The notes beneath the pieces are model-generated. The model did not search any database, was not told where the DNA came from, and was given only the letters and a program-made list of their open reading frames with translations. From SZUA-545 sp050297855 (lineage in GTDB: Bacteria; Campylobacterota; Campylobacteria; Campylobacterales; SZUA-545), in contig JBNKTC010000010.1 of NCBI GenBank assembly GCA_050297855.1, positions 186,001 to 250,000 of the forward strand: DNA of 64,000 bases, read 5' to 3'. Shown here in pieces: positions 50,680 to 59,429 of this stretch. Position 1 is the first letter of the stretch, and the number at the start of each line of letters is the position of its first letter. A program made the translations under genes and the position numbers.

Positions 50680-52404
50680 GTGGAAAAAAAAGACGGCTTT
50701 TTTAGTAATCTTTCCTACAAATACAAATTCTCCCTGATGTTTATCCTATTCGGGATCGTCCTGACCGTGATCAGCGGGGTGGTGATCTACGTGGCGGAGA
50801 AGCGTTCCCTCGAACACGACTTCCTGCAGAACGTCGAATACGAGATGGCCGGGAAAGAGAACAGTGTCCGCTGGTTTTTAAGGGATATCCAGAACTCCTT
50901 GAACGTCCTGGTCAAAAACAGCCAAAACGTCGGGCAGCTGCGCCATGACGAATATATCAACTCTTTTTTGAACATCACGGCCAATATTTCAGCTGTCTCC
51001 GTCGTGAAAAACGGTCGGATACATAAGAGCTACGGCCAGTACGACTCCGTTAAGCAGCGGCTGCGCGAAAGTCTGGCCCATATCGACCCTGCGACAGTGG
51101 GGGAAGGACTGCGCATTGTCGATACCTTTACAAAAACCGACGAACCTGCCGCATCCCTGATGATCGTGGCGACCCGGAGCACACTTTTTGACGACAGCAT
51201 CATCCTGGTGGCGGTCACGATCGATTCTTTGGTCAATTTTATCAGCAAATCCCACTTCAGCGACCTCTCCTTTGTCGACAGCAAGGGGAATTTTCTGATA
51301 TACCGTGACCGGATCGAACCCAAGGAAAAGCGGATCGGTTTTTATAAGCGTTTCGGCGGGACCGCCGAGGATATTATGTTTTCCGATATCTATGTAGGCA
51401 GCCAGATGTATGCCAAGAAGATGCACTTTTCGGGTGAAGCGTTCCTGATCATGCTGGAGATGGACCAGAAGATCCTGGAGGCCAAGCAGAAGACCCTGTT
51501 GCACTATGCGCTGCTGATCTTTATTATGATCATCCTGATCTCCCTGCCCCTGGCTTATCTCTTCTCTATCCTGCCCGACCGCCTTAACCGTAAGATATCC
51601 GAACAAAAGCGGCTTTTCGAGACCCTTTCCGAACACTCCCTTGCCGGGGTCTTTCTCTACCAGAAACGGTTTTTGTACACCAACCCGCACTTCGAGGAGT
51701 ATACCGGCTACGGGGAGAAGGAGCTTGCCGGGTTGACGATGGAGGACCTTTTCCTCTCCAATCCCGAGCAGTTCGGGGAGTCATACAAAGAGGCACTGAT
51801 CCGGACCCGTTCGGGCCGCGAGAAGTGGACCTACCTGGGGTTAAACCCCATCAGCGTGGACAACCGTCCTGCTCTTATCGGTACGGTCATCGATATCACC
51901 GAACTGAAACGGATCCAGAAAGAGCTGGAGTACACCGCTACGACCGACAAGCTGACGGGGCTTTCAAACCGTTCGACATTCGATGAGGTGTTCGGGGTAA
52001 TGAAGAGCAGTACGTCGCTCTATCTCGCCTTTATCGACATCGACCACTTTAAACAGATCAACGACACCCATGGCCATGATATCGGCGACAGGGTGCTGGA
52101 AGGATTGGCAAATATGCTGCAAAAACATCTCCCCCGGGCTGCGGGGCACCTTTTCAGATGGGGCGGTGAGGAGTTTATCGCCCTGATCGACGGGGCACAC
52201 TGCACGGATGCCGAGGCGTTTGCCGAGGGGCTGCGCCAGAGTATCGCCGAAACCCCGATGCATCAGGTGGGGCATATCACCGTCAGTATCGGCCTGGCCC
52301 GGTACGAAGCGGGGGAAGCGTCCGAAGCAGTGATCAAACGGGCCGATGAAGCCCTGTACGAGGCCAAAGAGAGCGGTCGCAACAAGGTGGTGAGCCGTGT
52401 TTAG
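50680..52404 (+). CDS. Diguanylate cyclase with periplasmic Cache sensor and PAS domain
   Basis: A 574-residue protein. A membrane segment (about 15-38) starts a periplasmic double-Cache-like sensor (about 40-275), followed by a second membrane segment (about 275-300). Then come a PAS domain (about 310-410: SEHSLAGVFLYQKRFLYTNPHFEEYTGY) and a GGDEF domain (about 420-574) with the active loop FRWGGEEFIAL near 495 and the metal/substrate segment FIDIDHFKQINDTHGHD. It should make cyclic di-GMP in response to an external ligand. The RxxD inhibitory site before GGEEF is absent (LPRAAGH). The start is GTG. It overlaps the SH3 protein gene by 8 bases. Confidence 0.9.
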   Translation: MEKKDGFFSNLSYKYKFSLMFILFGIVLTVISGVVIYVAEKRSLEHDFLQNVEYEMAGKENSVRWFLRDIQNSLNVLVKNSQNVGQLRHDEYINSFLNITANISAVSVVKNGRIHKSYGQYDSVKQRLRESLAHIDPATVGEGLRIVDTFTKTDEPAASLMIVATRSTLFDDSIILVAVTIDSLVNFISKSHFSDLSFVDSKGNFLIYRDRIEPKEKRIGFYKRFGGTAEDIMFSDIYVGSQMYAKKMHFSGEAFLIMLEMDQKILEAKQKTLLHYALLIFIMIILISLPLAYLFSILPDRLNRKISEQKRLFETLSEHSLAGVFLYQKRFLYTNPHFEEYTGYGEKELAGLTMEDLFLSNPEQFGESYKEALIRTRSGREKWTYLGLNPISVDNRPALIGTVIDITELKRIQKELEYTATTDKLTGLSNRSTFDEVFGVMKSSTSLYLAFIDIDHFKQINDTHGHDIGDRVLEGLANMLQKHLPRAAGHLFRWGGEEFIALIDGAHCTDAEAFAEGLRQSIAETPMHQVGHITVSIGLARYEAGEASEAVIKRADEALYEAKESGRNKVVSRV

Positions 52405-53089
52405 ACAGTGGATACTGGTGCTGCTGGGTGTGGCCGTTCTCTACGGGGCGGAGCCTGAAAACGAGGCGATGTCGCCGATGGAGATGCTCCTTTTCAAGAT
52501 CGGCTTTACGGCGCTGGTGGAGGAGTTCGAACAGGAGAAGAATACAACCCGCACCAACAGCGAACGTATTGCGGCGCTTGAGAAAAACTTTGAGCTGCTG
52601 GTGAAGTTTATGGAGATGACCAAAGGGGAGCTGATGAAGGACCGGGACATCGAGGCAAAACCGGGTACCCGGTACGGCATCTACGATACCGAGGCGATGA
52701 AGAAGGAGCTCTCCTCGATCCTGGCGGCTTACAAAGGGGAGATCGACCGTTCCCGGGAAGCGGAACTGAAACGGCTTCGCAGCGAGGTAGCAGAGCTCAA
52801 GCGGGATATCCGTCGTCTGGCGGAGCGCGCTCCCGCTGCTGCGGTTTCTGAACCTGCCGCCATTAAAGAAAAAGTGCATAAGGGTGCTGCGGACAAGCAG
52901 ACCATACGCTACCGTGTCGTCGTCGATGAGATGAATATCCGCCAAAAACGTTCCGCCGCTTCCCTCAGCGTAGGAAAACTGCAACGTGATGACGTCGTCA
53001 CTTTCGAGGCGTGCGACCGCTTCGGCTGGTGTACACTCTCAGGGCGTGAGGGGTTTGTCCCCAAACACCTTTTCCTCCCGGCCGACTAG
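52397..53089 (+). CDS. Exported SH3-domain protein with coiled coil
   Basis: A 230-residue protein. A signal peptide (MFRQWILVLLGVAVLYG) is followed by a helical, coiled-coil-prone region (about 30-150: FEQEKNTTRTNSERIAALEKN, ELKRLRSEVAELKRD). A C-terminal bacterial SH3 domain covers about 170-230 (YRVVVDEMNIRQKRSAASL, FGWCTLSGREGFVPKHLF). Such domains bind peptidoglycan or proteins in the envelope. The start is GTG at 52397, inside the end of the diguanylate cyclase gene, so the two are coupled and may work together. Its stop overlaps the opposing kinase gene by four bases. Confidence 0.8.
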   Translation: MFRQWILVLLGVAVLYGAEPENEAMSPMEMLLFKIGFTALVEEFEQEKNTTRTNSERIAALEKNFELLVKFMEMTKGELMKDRDIEAKPGTRYGIYDTEAMKKELSSILAAYKGEIDRSREAELKRLRSEVAELKRDIRRLAERAPAAAVSEPAAIKEKVHKGAADKQTIRYRVVVDEMNIRQKRSAASLSVGKLQRDDVVTFEACDRFGWCTLSGREGFVPKHLFLPAD

Positions 53090-54303
53090 GGGTGTGCCCC
53101 CGTATCGATGATAAAGCAGTTCCCCTCGTCTTTGCACTCGTATAGCAGGGTAAAGGCGTGTTTGGCGAGGATCTCGTTGGTGATGTAAAGCCCCAGCCCC
53201 ATCCCCTGCTTGTTATTGGTGTTGTCCCGGGAGAAGGGCTGGGTGTAAAACTCCAGCTCCTCCTTGAGGCAGGCCCCTTTGGAGATGAAGTAGATACGGC
53301 TCCCGCGGATATCGATGGAGACCTTCTTGTCCCGGGAGTATTTCAGGCCGTTGTCCATGAGGTTTTTGACCGCAATGGCGAAGAGTTCGAAATCGGCATG
53401 GAGGATCAGGTCGGCCCGGTTGACGTCGATGCAGGTGCGGTCGATCATCAGCAGGTCCTGGACGTGTTCGAGGATATCGATAAAACGGAACTCCTTGCGC
53501 TGGATCTCCAGGTAGCCCGAGATGAGCTGTTCGATCTTGCCGAGCTGGTCGATCATGCTGTCCATCCGGGCGAAGACATCCACCAGGCGCTCTTTGTTCT
53601 TTGACTCCTCCAGCATCTCCGCGGCGATGCGACCTTTGGTCAGCGGGGTCTTTAGTTCGTGCATGATGTTGCGCAAAAAGAGTTTGCGCGAGGCGTTGAG
53701 GTTGCTGATCTTTTTGATCGTGGAGTCGAATTCGTTGGCCACATCGGCGATCTCGTCCTTTTTGTCCGTGGCGGTGGAGATATCGGTCTGGCCTTCGCCG
53801 AACTTCCGGATCTTAAGGCGCAGCGCCGAGAGGGGGGCAAGCTTGCGGATGACGATGAAGTAGACGATCACCAGGATCAGCAGTGAGGCAAAGAGTGAGA
53901 AATAGAGCCGCATGGGCAGTTTTTTCCTACTGTCGAGGTCTTCGAGGATAAAGATCCCTTCGGGGTTTTCGATCTTGATAAAGGTGCGCTTTTTGGACTT
54001 GAGCACGGTGATCTCGGAGACGGGGGTCAGGTGTTTGGTCACTTCGATAATATTCTGGATCTCGCTGAAATCCAGGACGATACGGAAGTTGATACTGCGG
54101 ATCTGCTCGGTGATCAGCTCGATGGGTTCACGGTGTTTGACCCCCACGGAGAGGATGCGGTCGGCGATGCCGTAGCGCTTGAAGGTCTGGGAGCGGAAGG
54201 TGTCGTACTCTACCTGGATCAGCAGGTAAAAGAGGGTGATGACACTGATCAGCGCCATCCCGAAAAAGAGGGTGATGGAGAAGTAGATCGAATCGCGTCT
54301 CAT
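53086..54303 (-). CDS. Membrane sensor histidine kinase
   Basis: A 405-residue kinase. Two membrane segments (about 9-30 and 132-155) flank a periplasmic sensor of about 100 residues. A HAMP-like region follows, then the dimerisation domain with MHELKTPLTKGR (phospho-accepting histidine near 212) and the ATPase domain with an N box (AVKNLMDNGLKYS) and the G-rich GMGLGLYITNEIL. ATGA overlap couples it to the response regulator gene before it. The HELKTPLTKGR pattern is that of ArsS/CosS-type kinases of Campylobacterota; the signal is unknown. Confidence 0.88.
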   Translation of the reverse strand: MRRDSIYFSITLFFGMALISVITLFYLLIQVEYDTFRSQTFKRYGIADRILSVGVKHREPIELITEQIRSINFRIVLDFSEIQNIIEVTKHLTPVSEITVLKSKKRTFIKIENPEGIFILEDLDSRKKLPMRLYFSLFASLLILVIVYFIVIRKLAPLSALRLKIRKFGEGQTDISTATDKKDEIADVANEFDSTIKKISNLNASRKLFLRNIMHELKTPLTKGRIAAEMLEESKNKERLVDVFARMDSMIDQLGKIEQLISGYLEIQRKEFRFIDILEHVQDLLMIDRTCIDVNRADLILHADFELFAIAVKNLMDNGLKYSRDKKVSIDIRGSRIYFISKGACLKEELEFYTQPFSRDNTNNKQGMGLGLYITNEILAKHAFTLLYECKDEGNCFIIDTGAHP

Positions 54304-54983
54304 CCGAGGAACTTATACCCGATACCCCGGACCGAGACGATATAGCGCGGATTTTTGGGATCATCCTCGATCTTGTGGCGCAGCCTTCCGACGATGACGT
54401 CGATACTCTTGGAGCTGCTTTCGTAGTTGATCGCCTCGACGTTGTTGATGATGTCTTCCCGGGAGATGACATGCTTTTTATGTTTGATAAAGTGCTTGAG
54501 TATCCCGTATTCTGCCGGTGTGAGTTTGAGGGGGATCTCTTTGAAGGTGATGCTCATCATCGCTTCGTCCAGCAGGAAATCGCTGGCCTCCTCTTTATCC
54601 TCGGAGAGCTTCTGGGGAGAGGTGCGGCGCAGGACGCTCTGGATCCGCGCAGCCAGCTCCCTTGGATCGTAGGGTTTGGGCATATAGTCATCCGCCCCCA
54701 TCTGCAGGCAGGCGACCTTGTCGCTGATGTCCGAACGGGCTGATGAGATGATCACGGGGATATTGTACTGGGAGGTGATCAGGCGGCACACCTCCAAGCC
54801 GTCCATCTCCGGCAGCGAAAGGTCCAGGATCACCAGCTTGTAATCCTTCAGCCGCAGGGCGGAGAGTCCCAGTTCGGGATTGTCGTAATTGGTCACGTGG
54901 ATATTAAATCCCGCAAGGTACTCGGTCAGGATCTCGGCCAGTTCACGGTCGTCTTCGATCATCAATATTTCTGTCATGGTCAT
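54300..54983 (-). CDS. OmpR/PhoB-family response regulator
   Basis: A 227-residue regulator. The receiver domain (1-120) has IEDDRELAEIL, the phosphorylated aspartate in LVILDLSLPEMDG, and KPYDPRELAARI. The winged-helix DNA-binding domain (about 135-227) ends with the classical SVRGIGYKFLG. It is the first gene of a two-gene unit with the kinase. The first of two ATGs (54983) has AGGAT at a suitable distance. The unusual structured sequence at 55026-55117 lies in its upstream region. Confidence 0.9.
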   Translation of the reverse strand: MTMTEILMIEDDRELAEILTEYLAGFNIHVTNYDNPELGLSALRLKDYKLVILDLSLPEMDGLEVCRLITSQYNIPVIISSARSDISDKVACLQMGADDYMPKPYDPRELAARIQSVLRRTSPQKLSEDKEEASDFLLDEAMMSITFKEIPLKLTPAEYGILKHFIKHKKHVISREDIINNVEAINYESSSKSIDVIVGRLRHKIEDDPKNPRYIVSVRGIGYKFLG

Positions 54984-55025
54984 AATTGTATCCTGTGAAA
55001 GCTAATGGCTGGATGGTTTGGATAG

Positions 55026-55117
55026 ACCTAAAAGGGGCAGCCGACGTATTGGCGGATCGGCTACCCGTACATTTAGGTGGTATTGGTGTCCGGCAGCGGA
55101 AAGGAGCGAGGCTGCCG
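55026..55117. other. Unexplained structured intergenic element (two strong hairpins)
   Basis: Outer stem ACCTAAA/TTTAGGT (55026-55032 with 55072-55078) encloses GGGCAGCCGA/TCGGCTACCC (55035-55044 with 55057-55066, one mismatch). A second hairpin CGGCAGC/GCTGCCG follows (55091-55097 with 55111-55117). GGCAGCC of the first can pair with GGCTGCC of the second, so alternative folds exist. No plausible gene overlaps it. It lies 43-134 bases before the response regulator start and could be its leader (minus strand), or a separate small RNA. The other parts of the 54984-55309 gap show no further signal. Confidence 0.4.
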
Positions 55118-55309
55118 AACTCATTTCAAAAAGGGAGCAAGTATGTTTCTTGGCTTGGTAACAACCTGACAGTGTATGCGTTTCTCAGATTGTTAATAAC
55201 AGTATAAACGGTGTTTGACAACGGATTCCCAACCGATAGTAAATGAAGAGTAAATAGGGGTAAAAAAGTTTGAATTTGTTGCTATTAGCGGGATGGAAAC
55301 GGTATCGTA

Positions 55310-55339
55310 GCAAAAAAAAGCCCGGGTGTAAACCCGGGC
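55310..55339 (-). terminator. Terminator of pstS
   Basis: GCCCGGGT and ACCCGGGC form a perfect 8-bp stem around a 4-base loop. On the minus strand an eight-T run follows immediately. It lies 30 bases beyond the pstS stop. Confidence 0.92.
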
Positions 55340-55369
55340 AGGGGGGAAATTTATGACAGGGTGTTTAAC

Positions 55370-56377
55370 TTATTTGGCCGGGGAGATCTTGTGGGATTTC
55401 CAGTACTCTCTGACCATTTTTTTCGTTTCTTCGGGAAGGGGGATGTAACCCAGCTTCTTCGCAGCTTTGTCCCCGTTGTTAAAGGCGTATTCAAAAAGGG
55501 CCGTGACGTTTTTGTTCATTCCCTGCTTTTCGCTGGGCAGCAGGATAAACGTAGCCGCGACGATCGGGTAACTGTTGTCTCCTGGCTGGAGGGCAAGCAG
55601 CTGGAAGAAGTGTTCGCTCGCTTTCCACTTCGCATAGGCGGCAGCCGCTTTGAAGTTTGCTTCGTTCGGTTCGGTCCATTTTCCGCTGGCGCTTTGCAGT
55701 GTTGCCGCAGGCAGTTTGTTTTTCATTTTATAGGCATATTCGATGTACCCGATGGAGTAGGGAGTCTGCTTGATGAGGTTGGTCACCCCTTCGTTCCCTT
55801 TTCCGCCGATACCTGCAGGCCAGCTGACCGCTTTACCCGTACCGATCTCATCGTCCCATGCCTTGCTGACGTTGGAGAGGAAGTAGGTGAAGTTATAGGT
55901 CGTACCGCTGCCGTCGCTTCGGTGAACGATCGTGATCTTCTCGTGGGGAAGTGTGACACCGGGGTTGTCGGCTTTGATCTTGGCGTCATCCCAGTGGGTG
56001 ATCTTACCCATAAAGATGTCGGCTAGGATGCTGTTGGCCAGTTTAAGCTGGTTGTCCTTGACTCCGGGGATGTTGTGGGCGAGGACGATACTACCGATGA
56101 CTGCCGGGAACATGAGCAGTTTTTTACGGTCGAGCTCTTTGGGTTTGAGGGGCTTGTCGCTGCCGCCGAAGTCCACGGTCCGTGCACTGATCTGTTTGAT
56201 CCCGCCGCCGGAACCGATGGCCTGGTAGTTTACCTGGGTCTTGCTGGCTTTCTGGTAGCTGTAAGCCCAGTCGTAATAAAGCGGTGCAGGGAAACTGGCA
56301 CCGGCGCCGTTGATCTTGTCTGCGGCAAAAAGAGATGCCGCAAGAAGCGTGGCAATAAGCACTGCGCGTTTGAACAT
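55370..56377 (-). CDS. pstS: Periplasmic phosphate-binding protein PstS
   Basis: A 335-residue protein with signal peptide MFKRAVLIATLLAASLFA. The mature start INGAGASFPAPLYYDW, GSGGGIKQI, DFGGSDKPL and HRSDGSGTTYNFTYFL are the phosphate-contact segments of PstS. It delivers phosphate to the PstCAB transporter. Here pstS is separated from pstCAB by the phoU-phoB-phoR genes, and is transcribed alone from a Pho-box promoter at 56430-56463, with a strong terminator. Confidence 0.94.
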   Translation of the reverse strand: MFKRAVLIATLLAASLFAADKINGAGASFPAPLYYDWAYSYQKASKTQVNYQAIGSGGGIKQISARTVDFGGSDKPLKPKELDRKKLLMFPAVIGSIVLAHNIPGVKDNQLKLANSILADIFMGKITHWDDAKIKADNPGVTLPHEKITIVHRSDGSGTTYNFTYFLSNVSKAWDDEIGTGKAVSWPAGIGGKGNEGVTNLIKQTPYSIGYIEYAYKMKNKLPAATLQSASGKWTEPNEANFKAAAAYAKWKASEHFFQLLALQPGDNSYPIVAATFILLPSEKQGMNKNVTALFEYAFNNGDKAAKKLGYIPLPEETKKMVREYWKSHKISPAK

Positions 56378-56429
56378 GTTAGTCCTTGTATTTTGATTTC
56401 GAGGGTGTTAGCCCCCCTTGTCGGGCAGT

Positions 56430-56463
56430 ATGGTATCCTTAGAGAATTACAAAAAAGTGACAG
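56430..56463 (-). promoter_or_regulatory. Pho box and -10 of pstS
   Basis: On the minus strand CTGTCAC-TTTT-TTGTAAT (56463-56446) resembles the PhoB direct repeat CTGTCAT-n4-CTGTCAT. Ten bases later lies TACCAT (56435-56430), a 4-of-6 match to TATAAT. The spacing equals that of the other two Pho boxes in this window. Confidence 0.65.
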
Positions 56464-56492
56464 AACAGAGTGGTCGGTAGAAGGCTGTGGAA

Positions 56493-56526
56493 CTGTAATA
56501 AAACTGTCATCATTTTAAAATATGAT
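56493..56526 (+). promoter_or_regulatory. Pho box and -10 of phoU-phoB-phoR
   Basis: CTGTAAT-AAAA-CTGTCAT (56493-56510) is a near-perfect PhoB box. After 10 bases comes TATGAT (56521-56526), a good -10; the box replaces the -35. It implies the regulator genes are induced by phosphate shortage, and are autoregulated. Confidence 0.78.
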
Positions 56527-56586
56527 ATGGCAAAAAGTAACAATACGGTGTCGGCCGTAGGGTTGCAGATCATTATAAGGTAGTGA

Positions 56587-57249
56587 ATGCATCAGAAGTA
56601 TGTAGACGAGTTTAACGGGATTCGCGAAGATATTAAAACATTATGCAGTGATATCATTGACGGCTATAAAATGGAACTGGAAGGTTTTAAGAAACGGGAT
56701 ACGGCGATTCTTGAAGCGTCCAAGAAGGTGTTTAAGACGATTGACGGCAAAGCCAACGAGATCGATAACCGGATCATCAAGGTGTTTGCCCTGTTTGAGC
56801 CGGAGGCGACACTGCTGCGCGAACTGGTCGCACTGCTGAAAACGACCAATGAACTTTCGCGCATCGCGGCCAGCGGGCGGAAATATGCCAACAACATGCG
56901 GACCCATATCGAAGAGGATGTGGATTTTAAAGGGATCGAGGAGTACCTGATCATGATCCACGAGGCGGCGATCAAGGCCCTCGAGTTTGCGGCACGCCTT
57001 GATGATAATGCGGAGAAGTACGAAGAGGATTATAAAAAGACGATGATCCAGGAGTCCAAGACGGACGATCTTTACAGTATTCTGGAGAAAGAGATCCTGG
57101 CCAAGATGTGCCAGGGGGAGGATATGACACTCAACTATATCAATATCCTCAATATCGCCAGGAAGTTCGAGCGGGTCGCCGACCATGCGGCCAATATCGC
57201 CAAACTATATATATACGCCAAAAAAGGCGGAACCATCGAAGTCTATTAG
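56587..57249 (+). CDS. phoU: PhoU-family phosphate signalling protein
   Basis: A 220-residue all-helical protein with two PhoU-type three-helix bundles (about 1-105 and 110-215). Acidic helix segments (NRIIKVFALFEPEATLLREL, INILNIARKFERVADHAANIAK) match the metal-cluster-bearing motifs of PhoU. It links transporter state to the sensor kinase and damps the response when phosphate is plentiful. First gene of the phoU-phoB-phoR unit; phoB begins 9 bp after its stop. Confidence 0.88.
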   Translation: MHQKYVDEFNGIREDIKTLCSDIIDGYKMELEGFKKRDTAILEASKKVFKTIDGKANEIDNRIIKVFALFEPEATLLRELVALLKTTNELSRIAASGRKYANNMRTHIEEDVDFKGIEEYLIMIHEAAIKALEFAARLDDNAEKYEEDYKKTMIQESKTDDLYSILEKEILAKMCQGEDMTLNYINILNIARKFERVADHAANIAKLYIYAKKGGTIEVY

Positions 57250-57258
57250 GAGTGTGAT

Positions 57259-57933
57259 GTGAACAAGGGTTTGATCGTAGTAATTGATGACGAAGAGGAT
57301 ATCCTCGAGCTTCTGGAGTACAACCTGCAAAAACAGGGGTATGACGTAGTCGGTTTTCTGAATACGGAAAACGTGGAGCGCCTGCTTGACGAAGAGGAGG
57401 TGGACCTGATGATCGTCGACCGCAACCTTCCCGGTGTAGAGGGGAGCGAGTTTGTCAAGAAGATCCGCGAGAAGGGGTGCCAGGTACCCGTGATCTTCCT
57501 GACGGCCAAGGTGGACAACCAGGAGAAGCTGGAAGGTTTCGAAAAAGGGGGGGACGACTATATTACCAAGCCCTTTAACATGAACGAACTGATCCTGCGG
57601 ATGAAAGCGGTACTCAAACGGACCAATCCCGTATCCCAGGATGTGATACAATACCGGGATATCATGATCAACCAGCTGAGCAAAGAGGTGAACATCGCGG
57701 ACCAGAAGGTCTCCCTGACCCGACTGGAGCTGCGTCTTCTGCTGGAGCTGATCAAAAATAAAAACATCGTACTGTCCCGGGATTACCTGCTCGAGAAGGT
57801 GTGGCAGGACGAGTCAGCCTTCCAGGAGAAGACCGTCAACGTAGCGATCAAACGGCTCAAAGAGAAGATCGATCCCGATAAAACAAAAGAGTATATCAAG
57901 ACAGTAAGGGGAGAGGGTTACACCGTTTGTTAA
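57259..57933 (+). CDS. phoB: PhoB-type response regulator
   Basis: A 224-residue OmpR-family regulator. Receiver domain features are VIDDEEDILELLEYNLQ, the phosphorylated aspartate in MIVDRNLPGVEG, TAK, and KPFNMNELILR. The winged helix (about 130-224) ends in TVRGEGYTV. Start is GTG at 57259 with AGGAG upstream. Position between phoU and a kinase gene, and Pho boxes in front of all the local phosphate genes, support the PhoB role over other OmpR-family regulators. Confidence 0.87.
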   Translation: MNKGLIVVIDDEEDILELLEYNLQKQGYDVVGFLNTENVERLLDEEEVDLMIVDRNLPGVEGSEFVKKIREKGCQVPVIFLTAKVDNQEKLEGFEKGGDDYITKPFNMNELILRMKAVLKRTNPVSQDVIQYRDIMINQLSKEVNIADQKVSLTRLELRLLLELIKNKNIVLSRDYLLEKVWQDESAFQEKTVNVAIKRLKEKIDPDKTKEYIKTVRGEGYTVC

Positions 57934-59306
57934 AACTTCACCAGCACTTTTTTGTCAACTTTCTTTTTATCGCCCTGCTGATTCTTATTATCTCGGGGCT
58001 GGTAAGCTTTTTTACCCTCAAGACACTGGAACTAAGCAGTGTCGAAAAGACCCTTCTGCGTAATGCGCATATCCTCGAAACCGCACTTCAAAACCAGCCG
58101 GATATCGATCTGACGGTCAAACAGGTCAGCCGCGAGACGGGGCTGCGTATTACCGTCATCGACCGGGACGGTATCGTAATCGCCGAAAGCGATTTTGACA
58201 AAGACGAAATGACCAACCACATCAACCGTCCCGAAGTGCAGCTGGCAGCTGCTGAGGGGACCGGCTCCTCCGTCCGTCACTCCAATACCCTCAACCACGA
58301 TCTCTTCTACCTGGCGATAAAAACGACTGTCGACGGTAATGATGCCTTTATCCGGGTCGCCGAAAGCCTTGCGGATTTGAACAAACGCTTTATGACGCTC
58401 TGGATAAGGATCGCATCGATCTTCTTTATCGCGATCATCTTTGCCCTGATCGTTTCGGGCGTACTCAGCAAAAAGATCAAAAACGAGATCGACCACATCA
58501 AGGAGATGCTGGAGTCCATTGCCAACAAGGAGTACCGCAGCATCAAAGCCGACGAATCCTTCGTCAGCGAGTTCACCCAGATCAAATCGCTGCTGCGGCA
58601 GATATCCAAGCGGATGAGCCGCCGGGAGAAACAGAAGCGCAAATACGAAGCCAAACTGCGTCTTAAAAACCGGCAGCAAAAGGATATCATCTCGGCTCTC
58701 AGCCACGAGTTCAAAAACCCCATCGCAGTGATCCTTGGGTACAGCCAGACCCTCAAAGAAGACCCGGGAATGCCCGAGCCGGTCCGCACGAAATTCCTCC
58801 AGAAGATCGACAAGAACGCCCAGCGCATCTCGTTTATGCTTGACCGCCTGACGCTCTCGACCAAGATCGAGAACCACGACCTGACCGTCAATGCCACCCA
58901 TTTCGACCTCCTGGAGGCGGCCAACGATGTGAAAAACATGCTCGAAGACAAATACAGCGGGCGGACGATCGAGGTGGTCGGGGAGAGCCGCGGGGTACGG
59001 GCGGATAAGACGATGATCGAGATGGTGCTGATCAACCTCTGCGAAAACGCCCTCAAATACTCCCAGGACGATGTCAAGATCATCATAGGAAGCGACAAGG
59101 TAAGTATCGAGGACAAGGGTGCGGGGATCTCCGAGGAGGAGATCGAGAACATCACCAAGAAGTTCTACCGGGTGGAGGATAACAGCTGGGACAACTCGCT
59201 GGGGCTTGGCCTGGCCATCGTTACCTATATGCTGAAACTCCACAACTCACGCCTGCTGATCAACAGTCAGGTGGGTGAGGGGAGTACCTTTTCCTTTTTT
59301 ATTTAA
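57927..59306 (+). CDS. phoR: PhoR-type sensor histidine kinase
   Basis: A 459-residue kinase. A membrane segment (about 8-30), a periplasmic or PAS-like sensor (about 35-150), a second membrane segment (about 155-178), HAMP and a long helix precede the dimerisation domain with SALSHEFKNPIAVILGYSQ (histidine near 260). The ATPase domain has LINLCENALKYS and GLGLAIVTYML. The start is TTG at 57927, overlapping the phoB stop. Unlike E. coli PhoR it has a sizeable periplasmic part, as is common in Campylobacterota. Confidence 0.85.
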   Translation: MLKLHQHFFVNFLFIALLILIISGLVSFFTLKTLELSSVEKTLLRNAHILETALQNQPDIDLTVKQVSRETGLRITVIDRDGIVIAESDFDKDEMTNHINRPEVQLAAAEGTGSSVRHSNTLNHDLFYLAIKTTVDGNDAFIRVAESLADLNKRFMTLWIRIASIFFIAIIFALIVSGVLSKKIKNEIDHIKEMLESIANKEYRSIKADESFVSEFTQIKSLLRQISKRMSRREKQKRKYEAKLRLKNRQQKDIISALSHEFKNPIAVILGYSQTLKEDPGMPEPVRTKFLQKIDKNAQRISFMLDRLTLSTKIENHDLTVNATHFDLLEAANDVKNMLEDKYSGRTIEVVGESRGVRADKTMIEMVLINLCENALKYSQDDVKIIIGSDKVSIEDKGAGISEEEIENITKKFYRVEDNSWDNSLGLGLAIVTYMLKLHNSRLLINSQVGEGSTFSFFI

Positions 59307-59320
59307 TACGCCAATCGGAA

Positions 59321-59386
59321 CAAAGTCCCGCTTGGCTACGTTAACCACTGGGGTACTAAAGCCTAGCTCAGAGAGCTAGGGGACAA
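59321..59386 (+). other. Candidate structured RNA between phoR and the small membrane peptide
   Basis: GTCCC (59325-59329) can pair with GGGAC (59380-59384), enclosing a perfect hairpin CCTAGCTC-AGA-GAGCTAGG (59362-59380). The G at 59380 is shared, so the two stems compete. GGCT (59334-59337) can pair with AGCC (59360-59363), which opens the hairpin. Such alternatives are typical of switching leaders. No T run follows, so it does not look like a simple terminator. Confidence 0.4.
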
Positions 59387-59429
59387 TGTAAATCTGAATA
59401 TAGGGCAGCAATATAAAGTCTTTAGAAAG

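Noticed and set aside
54986..55207. A 73-codon open frame between the response regulator and pstS
   Set aside because: It crosses the double hairpin, has no ribosome-binding site, and its translation looks random.
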